64,000 nucleotides of DNA, taken from assembly GCA_033064195.1 (NCBI GenBank), contig JARBJD010000101.1, positions 161,008 to 225,007 of the forward strand, read 5' to 3'. Source of the stretch: Blattamonas nauphoetae (Eukaryota > Preaxostyla > Oxymonadida). The translations under genes and the position numbers were made by a program. This document shows positions 12,480 to 23,378 of the stretch, piece by piece. The notes beneath the pieces were generated by a model. The model made no database searches and had not been told where the DNA came from. It was given only the letters and a program-made list of their open reading frames with translations. Position 1 is the stretch's first letter. The number at the start of each line of letters is the position of its first letter.

Positions 12480-13509
12480 AATCTTGTCGCTGAATGCATT
12501 GCTGTGCAGTCCAACAGATCTCTCGACTTGAAAAGTATGTCGATGTCTGGAAACGACGTCTCCGAAGGCAAGTTTGCATCAGCACGGAAGTTCACTCGAT
12601 GTTGTTCAGAGGGAGCAGCGAGCATTGTCTCTGCAAGTGGAGATGGAGCAGATACTCCCTGCACTGGATCTCTTGCTCCGAATCCACAATCACGAAAGAT
12701 GACACAACACACGCGTCTCCTCTCTTCGTCGCTGAACTTAAGAGCAGCGAGAGCACCAGCACACTCACCGAGAACGGGACGATCAACATCGAGCTCGGCG
12801 GGTGGGCAATGATTCATTGTGGCCACTTCCTGGAAGTGTTCGAAGACAAAAGCAGAACACCAAAATCGCTTGGAAATGGCGACTCGTCTTCGAGAACGGA
12901 ATGCACAGCACAGAACCTATCATCATTCGCTCCTCCTCGTCCTTATCATCATCTTCATCCTCCTCTTCTGCCATCCCAAGAATCAACAGAAACCAACTCT
13001 TGCATCTCAGCCAGAACCTGACAACATCCAACAAGACATCAAGTTTGAAGACGAGATCATGATCGTGCATCCAACAACAGTGTATTTCGGCAAGCACAAC
13101 AGCGATTCACACGCTGGCCTCGTCACAGACGATGATGAAAACAATTGCACCAGATGCGAACAAGAGGACTCGAGAGGAAAAGCGAAAGTTTGAGTATCCA
13201 CACCAGACGGAGCTTGAAGAGAGGGGAATAGGGAGAGGACGGGACAAGGGAGGAGTGAGAGAAGTTGGGAAGGAAGTGGAGGGAGAGAAAAGTGTAGAAA
13301 TAAAACGACGGAACGAAGTGCTCTCATTGGCGAAGACAGCATCGCAGGCTCTCTCGTCCAGAGCATTCGCATCGACAGGCACGCTTGTCTTCTTCGTTCA
13401 GGCTTCAGCTTTGAAAATCTGCATCACCACACCGCATCCCGTCTTTTTCTATTCCACTCACAATGATCGTCTCTGCGTTGAAGGCATTCAGCTAAAGAAG
13501 AAGAGTGGG
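12480..13509 (+). pseudogene. C-terminal relic of a beta-helix membrane protein with kinase-like tail
   Basis: Pieces of one protein lie in different frames. 12640-12830 carries WISCSESTITKDDTTHAS and GHFLEVFED, a beta-helix-type segment. 12880-12960 carries WRLVFENGMHSTEPIII and a poly-Ser stretch. 12925-13190 carries a hydrophobic segment (LIIIFILLFCH) followed by a charged cytosolic stretch (FEDEIMIVHPTTVYFG). 13190-13509 reads a basic-acidic linker and then LAKTASQALSSRAFAS and ICITTPHPVFFYSTHNDRL. The order of ectodomain, TM and cytosolic tail matches the receptor-like genes elsewhere in the window. Several frame changes mean it cannot be expressed as one protein unless unseen introns exist. 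Family membership is from pattern, not a search. Confidence 0.5.
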
Positions 13510-13614
13510 TGAGTCAAAACGCAAACGATTCATCTCTCGACAGCTTTGGGCAAACACCGATGAATCTTGTGTCAATTTCGCACAGTCCATTGGGATGCTC
13601 ATTTATTCAACCAG

Positions 13615-14048
13615 TCAGGTCATTACCACAAGGACGATGAAAACGCGAAAAAGCAGATGACAATCGAGCAGCTGAAGATGGATGCCTGGCTGACGAGCAA
13701 TGGATCGTTTGTGTTCCCAACGCCGTATCGTGTGGAGGTGAGCGAGGATGTGATGGACAACGCTGTGACTGCTTTCAAGCCACTCCAGGCGATGGTATGC
13801 CTGAATCACTCAATCTATTTGTCTTTGCTTACACATTGATTCTTCTTGTTTGATCATCTCCCACATCATATCCCTCCCTCCTCCCCTCCCTCTCCCAGAT
13901 CGGTCCGAAGATTCTGATGTCCCACAACGCGAACGAAGCTGGTTCAGGATCAGTCGAACCAGCTGTCTTTCGAACAGCAGTCAGACATCTCGACGAACCT
14001 TGTGCAACAGACGGACAGGAATCAGGAATTGGAGAACAGGGAATCGCC
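13615..14048 (+). pseudogene. Spliced gene fragment cut by a MITE
   Basis: Two exons join in frame across a GT-AG intron at 13795-13898 (104 nt, GTATGC donor, polypyrimidine tract before CCCAG). Exon 1 reads LKMDAWLTSNGSFVFPTPYR and VSEDVMDNAVTAFKPLQAM; exon 2 continues IGPKILMSHNANEAGSGS and runs through RTAVRHLDEP to the hAT-like copy beginning at 14049. The reading frame and the clean intron argue that this was a real gene. The 5' part is not found and the 3' part is lost at the transposon. I do not recognise the family. Confidence 0.5.
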
Positions 14049-14608
14049 GGCATGGGTGTAGTGTGTCTGGCGAAGTGTACTGTATCTGGCCGTGGTTTAC
14101 TGTGTCTGGTTGTAGTGTATTGTATCTGGTTGTGCCATATTCCCAGAATTCGGTCGTCTGAACGATACAGTTCGAAAAACGTCAACTTTTCACTCAGAAT
14201 GTCCATCTCTGATGTACGAAAGAAAAGAAGAACAGTCACTGGAGGATAGGCCTTCCAACAGTTGGGAGACCGAATGTCGAAATCGTTGAAAACAATCAAT
14301 TCGTAGTATATGAAAGATCACTATATCTCGGTTCTTGTCCGTTTTCAAGATTTGTTTGTCGTGAAAACATAAATATCCAAAATCAACATCCATAAAGTGT
14401 TAAAAAGTGTGATTCTTTCAGAACAACATTGATTGGAAGAATTTCAACATTCCATGCAGATTTTTTGGTTCTATACCTTCAACATCATCTCTAGTCATCT
14501 CATCCAACTCATATATAAACACTATCGTCTGATCCCTCTCATGGTTCTTTGGAAATTCACCACCAGACACACTACACTCGTTGCACCAGACATATTTCAG
14601 AACCACCC
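14049..14608 (+). mobile_element. hAT-like MITE, older copy, right end lost
   Basis: Diverged relative of the element at 14663-15240. It starts with GGCATGGGTGTAGTGTGTCT, then minisatellite-like TCTGG units, and aligns along its length (for example cagtcactggaggatagg, ctcgttgcaccaga). The last 20 bp or so of the right terminal repeat are missing. No coding capacity is evident. Confidence 0.6.
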
Positions 14609-14662
14609 CTCATCTTCCACACAAAACGTAACAAATTGGAGAGAGCTATGCGTTGTCTTCCC

Positions 14663-15240
14663 GGCATGGGTTTAGTATAGCTGGTGAAGTTTAGTATAGC
14701 TGGTGGTGGTTTAATATAGCTGGTGGCGGTTTAGTATAGCTGGTTGTTACAAATCACTAAAAGTTGGTCATCTGGGGGTTAGAACATACAAAATTGTTCC
14801 ATTTCCTTCTTGTCATCTCTATTCACAACAATAGCGAGAGGCGGAACAGTCAGTGGAGGATAGGCCCTTCAAAAATGTGAGGCGAAAATCAGAAATCCTT
14901 GATAACAATCACTTCACAGGACAAGTATGTTCACTTTATTTTGAGTCCTGTCTGTTTTGCACATTATTTTGTCAAAAACATATTATTTTTCTAAATCGAT
15001 ATTCATAGAGCGAAAAAAGTGCAATCTTTTTTGATCAATCTTGATCGGAGGAATTGAGACTTTTCATGACTTTTATGCGGTTTTTTCACTTCTACACCTT
15101 CTCTGGGGATCTCATCCTGACCATATCGGAATACTTTATGGTGATGGCTTCCATATTTCTGGAGAAATCCACCACCAGTCATACTAAACTCGTTGCACCA
15201 GCCATATTTCAAAACCACCAGCTATATTAAACCCATGCCG
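14663..15240 (+). mobile_element. hAT-like MITE with 8-bp target duplication
   Basis: 578 bp bounded by 24-bp terminal inverted repeats, GGCATGGGTTTAGTATAGCT... on the left and its complement ending ...TTAAACCCATGCC on the right (one mismatch). It is flanked by perfect 8-bp direct repeats GTCTTCCC at 14655-14662 and 15241-15248. An 8-bp duplication with short TIRs is the pattern of the hAT superfamily. There is no transposase, so it is non-autonomous. Confidence 0.75.
14670..14745 (+). repeat. Minisatellite inside the MITE left end
   Basis: Four imperfect copies of a unit close to TTTAGTATAGCTGGTGGTGG, about 18-21 bp each. The older copy at 14050-14130 carries a diverged version of the same array. 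Confidence 0.7.
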
Positions 15241-15454
15241 TCTTCCCTCTCTCGTTCCTTGGTCGTTCGTCGGTTTTTAAATGTCAACAAAACGTTTTCT
15301 CTCGTTCAAGGCCTCCTCTTAATTCCTGGATCGTCTCACTAATCAGGATGCGAACTTTTATTCTTCCTTTTTGGACAATTATTTCGTTTCACTCTCATTG
15401 TTCTTCACACTTGTCTGACCCATAACGGGTGATTGAACTCAGAAACCTGAAGAA

Positions 15455-16273
15455 ATGGGTGCTGTAAACTCGAAGATGAACTCCTCCACTGCTTCTCCTA
15501 ACCCTGGTATCTCTTCACACTCTTTTTCATATTCGCCAGATTGTTCTCCTTTCTTGAAATGGAGAGAGAGCAAAGTTAGATCTGTTCAAGAACGGGTCGT
15601 TGTATTTCAGTCTCTTGTTGCCACATTGAAGTTGCAGCCTGCACTTGATGCTTCTCTGGAAACAAAAGCGATCAAATTCCTCGAATCTGTGGATCCACAG
15701 GATACAGAACCAGCAAATGCTTTTCTCTACAGTCTTGCATCAAACTCTGATGAAACTTTGAGCAACTTCGTACAGTCCTTTGTGGTGCTAATTTCCTCAC
15801 CCAGTCAGGCAATCACCAAAGCAACAATGCAGATGCTCAGTTCAATGATGATCAACTGTTCGGAAAACATCGGATTTTCGCTCGCCAAAGCTGACCTGAT
15901 CCCTCAGCTCATCAACACTCTCAATCCACTATCTCTCTCTTTTGCCGAAACTGACGATATCCAGACTGGTCTCATGAGAATCATCTGGTCATTTCTCTGG
16001 CTCACAACACCGGATGGTCTCACACGACTCGGACTTGAAGATGAGAATGGGCAACAAACCGTTTTCGAGGCGGTTTTTCAACAAGTTCTGGCACCTTCGG
16101 AGAAGTTTATTTGCCATTTGTGCGCACACCGCTATTCGATCATGGACAGACGCAAATCCGATTATCTCATGGACCTCCTCACATGTCTCCTCGAACTTAG
16201 TCCATTTTATCAACCAACAATGGATTTTATTCTTAGAATACCCATATTTCTCACGATCCCGAGTGGTCTCACA
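15455..16273 (+). pseudogene. Helical-repeat family member truncated by a MITE
   Basis: Starts MGAVNSKMNSSTASPNPGIS and follows the intact copy at 11032 closely for about 273 residues (LVATLKLQPAL, LAKADLIPQLI, APSEKFICHLC, IPIFLTIPSG). At 16274 the terminal repeat of a MITE-like element begins and the frame runs 28 codons into it (stop at 16357). The last 80 or so residues of the family, including the GMNLP tail, are absent and are not found after the element. If translated it would give a 300-residue protein with a transposon-derived C-terminus. Gly2 again fits a myristoylation signal. Confidence 0.8.
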
Positions 16274-16900
16274 TGTCCCAATAATTTTGAAAGAATCCAT
16301 CCGTTTCACTGGTCTTTCTATCAAATTCTGTCTATTCTTGTTCCAGGAACAGATTAAAGTCCTCAATCTCCACGGATATCTTCTCTCAAAACTTCGTTTC
16401 TACACATCCTCTTTTCAAGCACTGACTCTCCAACCTTCATTGTGACCTCACTGCTCCACCTTTGATAAACTGCGTTCCACTCAGATCGATGTACATCAAG
16501 TCACATGTGTGAAGATCGGGTGTGCTCTTTTCACTTTCTTTGAAACTCGTAGCACCTGAAAGCGGATTCTCTTTTTCCATGACGGTTACTCTTGGAGATT
16601 AAGATAATGATGTCCCAATGTCTCTTCACCAGTGTCAAACAGACATATAAAACCTGTTTGTTCTCAATTATCTCTCATAATTTCAGATAGACAAAGGAAA
16701 GGAGTGTTCAGGACACGATCGATGATGATCTTGCCAGATGGGTGCAAACATGTGTCCAATTCAAGAAAAAATACTTGTACTCCTGGGTTCATGCAGAAAT
16801 CTAATTTCAACTGATAATTCAAGTGCAATAGAGCATTTTCGAGACTATTGAGTATTTTGCCTCTATTTCTTCACAATACATCTTATCCGTACTCTCCATT
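16274..16900 (+). mobile_element. Truncated copy of a TGTCCC-ended DNA element
   Basis: 627 bp that match the complement of 35156-35782 almost exactly, starting with TGTCCCAATAATTTTGAAAG and ending at ccgtactctccatt. The complete element is at 34921-35782; this copy lacks the other end. A 60-codon open frame at 16632-16814 is the same in both copies but looks incidental. Confidence 0.85.
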
Positions 16901-17458
16901 TAAGGATGAGCAACGGACGGACAAAACCTCCTTCTCATCGGACATCGGACAGAGACCCTGTCCAAGTCGAAACAGAAGTGATTCCTCTGGCATAAATCAA
17001 TGTTCAATCCTCCAAATTCTTTCATTAAATCACCCAAAATGTTGAATTTATTCATATTTCGTCTTTCAAAAAAATGAAAAACGTGTATTAGAGAATTCGG
17101 ACAAAAATCCCATAAATTGGTGAAATGTCCAAGCATGTCCAATCTTGGACATCCGCTCATTTGTTGAAAAAATGAATTGTTTAAATTTCTTCACAATCCA
17201 ATAGTGATCAGTTGAAAACGGACAAAAGTGTCCAGTCCTGGACATGTCCGGATCGTCCTCCCCATCTTAATTTGTCTTCGTCTTCCATTTTCTCTCAGAA
17301 CCTCTTAAATCGCAATTTGAATTCACTTGTCGATTCAAGCATTCTATTGTCCTGCTTCACATCATTCTTGTCTCAAGTGAATCCAAATTCATGGAAATCA
17401 GTACAGCTTTCAAAAGCCGTTTCTCCTCACAATGTATGACATCATAATGGAATGATGT
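16901..17458. other. No gene seen; repeated GGACAT/TCCAGTCC words
   Basis: AT-rich sequence with scattered short words such as atgtccaatcttggacat and gtccagtcctggacatgtcc. These resemble words near 22690-23020 and 24860-24900 and may be transposon-end debris. Confidence 0.4.
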
Positions 17459-18234
17459 TTGAAAAATCACATCATCAGTGTGTATCTCCATTGTTTTTTA
17501 CACTTTATCGATCTCATTCTCTTCATTAGTGTGGCGTGGATATCCCAATCAAACCGCAACCTGTTAAGGACTGAAAGAGATGAGATAAGACAACTCATAC
17601 CATCAGTATTCATCTCCATTGTTATTCCGGCTCTTTCCGTACCATTGGACGTCAGTTAGAACGTGTCCAACAGGAGTTAATGGCCTGGTGTCCCGCCTCT
17701 TCTGTATTATGTGATCACAACCAATTCAGAGGCACAATCGTTGATGATTCAGTACGCTTCGATCATTGTGGGTATTGCGTCCATCATCATACCAATGACT
17801 GTTCTCCTTACTCAATACATTCAGACCGTCTCTTCACTCAAGAAGGAGCGAAGAGAAATCTCCTTCCAGATCTCCATTGGGCGGAAAGATGATGTGTTGC
17901 GTCTGGAAGCAAAGGCTGGACAATACAGATGGAGGAATTGATGGCGACACAGTCGTGTCGACACACTTTGGGATTCCGACAGCTCAATCGCACATGAACA
18001 CAATGAACGAATGACAAGGCTGGATTCAACGAAAACGAGATGGAGTTGGGATCGACTCAAGGAGAGGAGAATGAGGAGGAGAAGCTGAAGATGGAGCTGA
18101 TTTCACAAGGAATGAATCCTCAGAAGATTACGATGATGCAGATGCAGGGGATGTCGCTCCAACAAATTGCCGAAATGACGGGGAAGAACAAGAATGATGA
18201 AGATGATGATGAGAAGGAAGAGACGAAGTCATAA
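17459..18234 (+). pseudogene. Relic of a membrane protein with charged C-terminal tail
   Basis: Coding-like pieces in shifted frames. 17459-17650 has hydrophobic stretches (FIDLILFISVAWI, FISIVIPALSVP) and the charged LLRTERDEIRQL. About 17650-17700 reads GRQLERVQQELMAW. 17711-17941 reads a strong membrane segment (ASIIVGIASIIIPMTVLL) followed by LKKERREISFQISIGRKDDV. 18040-18234 ends with ISQGMNPQKITMMQMQGMSL and a very acidic DEDDDEKEETKS tail. Together they suggest one multi-pass or tail-anchored protein, now frameshifted. The family was not recognised. Confidence 0.4.
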
Positions 18235-18526
18235 AAAGTGAAGATAGAAGCAGAAGAAAAGAAGAAGGCGGAGGCAGAGGAGAAGGAAAACAAAAAAAGA
18301 AGAAAGGTCGAAGTGACTTGACCCCACAGTAACAGGAACTGCTCCACCAAATTCATACGATGTCGAGCTTCAACACAACATCGTTCTCCATCCGCGTTGT
18401 GATTACATTGATTCTCCTAGTCGTTGGTTTGTGTCTCAAGACATTCATCACTCATTGTCTACACACTTCTAGCTGACTTCCTAATTTTCCATAGCATATA
18501 GGATAAAATTGCATCCGCCATCCTCA

Positions 18527-18708
18527 CATCCATTCATCACCCTCATTCGTCAGATCCACTCATCACCCTCACTCGTCACATCCACTCCTCACTCTCACTC
18601 GTCACATCCACTCATCACCCTCACTCGTCACATCCACTCCTCACTCTCACTCGTCACATCCACTCATCACCCTCACTTGTCACATCCACTCATCACCCTC
18701 ACTTGTCA
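18527..18708 (+). repeat. 26-bp tandem repeat, seven copies
   Basis: Seven contiguous copies of a 26-bp unit beginning CATCCACTCATCACCCTCAC. Copies 3 and 5 share the variant CTCCTCACTCTC while 2, 4, 6 and 7 carry CTCATCACCCTC, so part of the array has a 52-bp higher-order period. An open frame crosses it but reads only low-complexity His/Ser/Leu. Confidence 0.95.
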
Positions 18709-18981
18709 CCTACTCTCCTCCACCAACGACTCTTTCGATTGAGCTTTTCCAGGCGGAAACATCAGCCCTTTCTGCCCTATATTTATCCTCCATTGCCAAT
18801 GAGTTCGATCGATCAAGATTAACTGTTAGAGAATGAAAGTATCTCTCACATTTCACCTGCAATCAAGGTAACAGATCCATTTGATCTTGTTACATGATGT
18901 ATCAATCCACTTCACAGTCTTTTCAATAACTTCGTTCGATCCCACCCTTTTTCAAAACTTACGAGCTGTGACCTCCTAATT

Positions 18982-19009
18982 AGGCGCTGTCCGAGGACGG
19001 ACAGCGCCT
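18982..19009. repeat. Perfect GC-rich hairpin, 12-bp stem
   Basis: AGGCGCTGTCCG and its exact complement flank a 4-nt loop (AGGA). It lies in AT-rich sequence with no gene nearby. It may be the tip of a small inverted-repeat element or a structured RNA. Confidence 0.85.
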
Positions 19010-19074
19010 CACCTTGTCCGGACAACTGCTCCTCCTTAGTTGTCAGACAGATTTAGTGTAAACGTGAGGTCGAA

Positions 19075-19107
19075 AGACCTCACCTCCCCATTTTGGAGGT
19101 GAGGTCT
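19075..19107. repeat. Perfect hairpin, 13-bp stem
   Basis: AGACCTCACCTCC and its exact complement flank the 7-nt loop CCATTTT. It lies 65 bp after the hairpin at 18982. A third copy of gtgaggtc lies just upstream at 19064. Confidence 0.85.
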
Positions 19108-19859
19108 CTCGATGTCCGAAATAGGCAACTGACAAACCAAAAAAGTGAGATGATCGACCACAACACGACGCTCCAACACCATTTCGCACCTTAAATTTCT
19201 TTCCACTTCACCGGAAACAGTTGAATTTCTCTTTTTTTCGCAAAAATTGCTGAAATTGTCACTTGATCCAGATGACAAAAAAGTTGGTGGGTTGGATCAA
19301 TTATCAGTTTTTCCATAGAGTGATCCAATGTGACTTTCAATTTGATTTTAGATGTTAAATGATCTTCTCGAATCCATTTAATGAAAAAAAAGAGGAAATT
19401 TCTCCTTGATTGAGCTAATTGAGACAATAGAAGCGAAAAACAGCACCACATTTTTTTCCACAATCCATCTCACATTTAGAAATTTTGCTCAAACTATAAT
19501 CAATTTTTCATGAAATGAGAATCCTCGTGAAAATTAAACCAAAAACATAAATTAGAAAAGAGGTGAGGTCTTTTGAGGGTGAGTCAGGTGAGGACCCGAT
19601 CCAAACCCTGGACATATGAATTAGATCTGAACCCATACCAAATTTGTCAGAACCTACTGGAAGTAGCAATCACCCAAAACCTTCCAGAAGATTCTGGAAA
19701 AGAAGAAAATGGATGAATGAAGTGGAAAATTAGCGAGAGACTTTACAAGCAAAACACTGGAGAAGGATATCAATGATCTTTCTGACATGGAGACTTTCGA
19801 TAAACACGAGAGAAAAATTTTATAAAGATCCCATATTTCCAATGGATCTTGTCTGATAG
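19108..19859. other. No gene seen
   Basis: AT-rich non-coding sequence with homopolymer runs and only short frames. I see no coding pattern or repeat that I can name. Confidence 0.5.
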
Positions 19860-20162
19860 ATGACTATCCTCCGAGAAGAGGACAAACAACGATCAGACAA
19901 GACACTGTGGCTGATAACGCACAGGGTTCTGTTTGATGCAAATGACGCTATCCTCTTCCGACTCAACACTCCCAAAGACGTCGCCACGATTTCGCATCCA
20001 CAATTGGAAGGTGGAGAGAATGCGGATGTGAGACAGAACGAGGAGCAGCGGTGGGTTCCGCCAGAAGAGGCCGATAGAAAGGAGATTGTGGATCGCTCAT
20101 ACGATCAATGCAATTTTAGAGTGGTTGGTGAACGCTTGAAGGCCGAGAATGAACGAGGCTAG
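19860..20162 (+). CDS. Uncertain 100-residue open frame
   Basis: An ATG-started frame with charged, mixed composition (REEDKQRSDKTLW, RVLFDANDAILFRLNTPKDV, WVPPEEADRKEI). It is more protein-like than the frames around it, but I see no recognised motif, signal peptide or homologue in the window. It could be an exon of a lost gene or chance. It lies just upstream of the receptor K1. Confidence 0.25.
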   Translation: MTILREEDKQRSDKTLWLITHRVLFDANDAILFRLNTPKDVATISHPQLEGGENADVRQNEEQRWVPPEEADRKEIVDRSYDQCNFRVVGERLKAENERG

Positions 20163-20270
20163 GAAAGATATCGTGTTTCCAGAGACCCATGATGGTTTTG
20201 ATGAGAAGTGACCCCATCATCTTTTTCAAACTGTCATCTCTCTGTCATCCCAAATACTACTTCCTTATTC

Positions 20271-20374
20271 ATGGAGCCCAACAGCCTGGATGCTCACAAG
20301 GGGAAAGAAAGGGTTGATCTCTATTCGTCAAACTCTCCTTTCGCAAATCGAGATTTGAGACTGTTCATCGATTC
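20271..20374 (+). promoter_or_regulatory. Conserved 5' flank of receptor K1
   Basis: About 104 bp before the K1 start are nearly identical to 32484-32587 before its paralogue K2 (only a few substitutions, for example ggatgctcac against ggatgcacac). The segment probably holds the promoter and 5' UTR, duplicated with the gene. I see no obvious TATA box. Confidence 0.55.
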
Positions 20375-22523
20375 ATGATATCGCTCTCGCTCGTCCTCTG
20401 CCTGTTTCAGCACCCCGTGGCGATTACTGCCAGTTCACACAAGTCGACGACAATCACGACACATCTGAACACTGGCATAAGTGTGAACGATCTTGCATCA
20501 CTTTTCGGGCAAGAATGGAACACACTATCTTCTGGATCGAACATCATTAATGTTCTCTCCATTCCAGAAGGAACATTTGTTGGCCGTGATATCGAAATCG
20601 CTCATCGCTCTCTTGAACTGTCAGGCGAGCGGTCATCTGAAAGAAACGAGCCTGGAACACAAATCATCGGATGGCATGAGTCAAGACGAAAGATGAATGA
20701 AGATATCGACAACATGCACACAATGGATCGAAGCATGTTCTCTGTGAAAAACGCGTCATTGTCGTTGAAATGGATGGACTTTTCACTGATCGGCAAGTCA
20801 TCCGAAAGAAGACAAAAATCGAACGAAGCGGGAACATCAAGACTGGCGATTGTTTCAGACAGCATGCTGACAATTTCTGAAAGCAGAATTGAAGTCTCGT
20901 CGATGACAAGTGCGATTCTGATTTCACCATCGACATTCGAGGAATCAGGAAGAGAATCGTCAGTTGTGGTGAAGAAATGTTCGATTTCGAATGATGTTTG
21001 GGAGATGCGTGGTGTTGTTGAAACATCGTCCGTTCCATCGTTTGGAGGATCAGTTTCTGTGTCGATTGTTGACTGTTCGTTTGACTCGCAGGTAGTTCTC
21101 GGAACAGACGGGATTGGCCTCTCATTGACGCGAAAGGCTCGAAAGCGAAATGAAGAGGTTGGAATGATCTCGTCATCGCTGATTCGCTGCTCGTTTGTGA
21201 ACATGAGCTCGATTGGCTCGTCCTGCCAGTCACAGCTATCACATTTGAGTCAGAAGATGTTGGGATGTGTTGTTTCGCTGACAAGTTCGCATCTGTCGGG
21301 ATCGACGATTCGGGACATGAACACTGGAGGCTCCGTTTTGTGCTCGAATTCTTCCTTCTCCTCCCTCCTCCCCTCCCCTAACTCAGACTCTGAAATCCCA
21401 ACTGTCACCCTGCCCGGTCAACCGTCCAAACCATTTGTGAAAGACCTTGATTATTACATCACCGAAGAGAGCGGCACTGAACACACATCAGTCACCTTCT
21501 CACACTGCCAGTTTGGATCCACAGATGAAGAATATTATGGCAACGTGTTTGAATCTGAGCGCCCCATCACAATTGACCAGTACTCAGGAACGGTCTCCCT
21601 CCTCTTCTGCTCGTTCAATTGGATTTATGGGTATTATGACTTTGGGGGAGTTGTCTCTGTTTACGTCCCGAACCATCACGACCACATGTGTTTCACAGCC
21701 ATCATGTGCAATTTCTCGTCCATCGTTGCGGTTTCTCAAGGTGCAGCGATGCGAATTGAAGTCGCGGACGATATCCTTCTCGATTCGTGCCACTTTGATG
21801 ATTGTTGGACAATAAATGGGGGAACAGTGGGCGGAGCTCTGCGTTTTGATGGACTCGGGCGGGAAGGGAGCTTGAAGAAGTTCGAACTGGTTGACTGTGT
21901 ATTCACGGACTGCTGGAACAAAGGGTATGGAGGAGCGGTGTTTTCAGTTCGAGCAAATCTGTCGATTGTCGACACGATGTTTGAGTCTTGCTATGCGAAC
22001 GGAGGCTCGTTCTTCACACTCGGAGGGGGTGTTTGTTTGAGTATGTCTTCCCCATTGACTGTGGAGAGAAGTAGCTTCATCGGATGTTCTTCCTGTTTCG
22101 TTGGAGGCGCCATTGCATCGATGACACAAAACGACATCTGCATCTCCGACACTCTCGTGAAGGATTGTGTTTCAGGAACGACAGGTGCAGTCTTCACCCA
22201 ACGTGCTGGCAATTCTGAGAATCTTTCGTTCTCGCAAGTTCTCTTTATCGGGAATTCGGTTGGTGAGGACAAAACGTTCTTCCCAGATTACATGAGCTTA
22301 GAAGAGAACACGACCAAATTCACTGATGTCGCAATCATGGGTAGTTCGTTCACCGACCTGCCCAAACTCACGTTCAAAGATTGCTACACCACAACCAGTC
22401 CTGACTCAGCTGGAACGATCGTCAAAGGAGATGAGCTCCCGACGGGTTTCTTCGTCGCTGAACGACATTTGGATTCTGAGTTCAATAAAATAGGTCCATT
22501 TCTTTCAGCCAAACCGACTGTGA
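20375..22523 (+). pseudogene. Receptor K1, N-terminal part: signal peptide and beta-helix ectodomain
   Basis: First part of a membrane receptor-like protein interrupted at 22523/22524 by a 6.8-kb element; the rest is at 29333-31065. The ATG at 20375 opens a signal peptide (MISLSLVLCLFQHPVAITA). About 700 residues of Ser-rich beta-helix follow, with paired Cys and GGA/GGG turns (for example VGGAIAS, TLGGGVCLSM). The first 380 residues match K2 (32588 onward) closely. Without the element the two parts make 1294 codons in one frame (20375-22523 plus 29333-31065), and the join reads PTVKVNEET, as in K2 PTARVNEET. With the element present, translation would end about ten codons inside it, giving a secreted ectodomain without TM. 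Confidence 0.85.
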
Positions 22524-22530
22524 TTTACCA

Positions 22531-22597
22531 GAAACCAGTGCTCCTCTCATGACGAGATTGGTGTGATCAAATAATAATATTAATTATGGGGTAGGCC
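22531..22597 (+). repeat. Left inverted terminal repeat of the DIRS-type element
   Basis: 67 bp from gaaaccagtgctcctctcat to gtaggcc. Complement of 29238-29305 with one single-base indel. Confidence 0.9.
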
Positions 22598-23378
22598 AAG
22601 AAAATGAGGAACTTGCAAATGAAATATGTTCTCGGTTTGTGTAGAAAAGGAACCGAGAAACAAGTCTAGAGTTGGCATGTTAATTGGATTGGACGGTGCC
22701 AGCGTTGGACTGGACAATTGACTTCGGTTGGATATTCAATTTTCATCCTGTTCATTTTACTCTCATTCCATATATTTGTTTCCTTTCACTTGAAAATGAG
22801 AAGTCTGTTGAAAATCAGCGAAATGGTGAGAATCCGATGATACTCTTCTTCAAGTGACGAGTTGCTTGATCCACCCACCATTGGACGTCATTGGATGTCA
22901 TTGGACATTTCGCTGATACTTTTGTTCTGATGTCTTCTCAATTAGTGCATACCGTTTTTGAAGTTTTCAAAGAGTCGGCAAAATTGGACTGTCCGATTGG
23001 ACATCCAGTCCTGGACGTCCAATCGACATCTAGAAAGGGTCACAGTTGCTTCTCCATTTCGATGTTGGTGTGATATTACCACCCATCTCTCACTTTTTGA
23101 TTAGTCTTAGACCTCATCACTTTGTTTGAGCGAGGTAGTGCCTTCATCTCTGCATTTTGCTGCCCCTGGATGTGACCAAACTCAGAACAGTTTGAGTCGC
23201 CGTTGATAGTGTTTTCTCTCTTTATTTTCAATTTCTAGCCACTTCCTTCACTTCTTCTCTCCATCTCTTGCAGGAACAGGGTGCTCATTCATCCACAAGC
23301 GAAAAGTCAACACGATCGAACTGTCGGACGTCTTCTCCTCTGAGAAGAAATGAACAACTGTCATCGAATTGGTAGAAA

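Noticed and set aside
16632-16814. Conserved 60-codon frame present in two MITE copies
   Set aside because: Identity of the frame follows from the near-identity of the DNA copies. It has no start context or recognisable domain.
17711-18234. Coding gene with intact frame for the membrane protein
   Set aside because: The pieces need several frame changes and I found no clear GT-AG introns to explain them, so it is listed as a relic.
18527-18708. CRISPR-like array
   Set aside because: The copies are contiguous with no unique spacers, and the genome is eukaryotic.
18509-18742. Protein with His/Ser repeats across the 26-bp array
   Set aside because: 26 is not a multiple of three, so the apparent repeat protein changes frame from copy to copy. 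The array is better described as a minisatellite.
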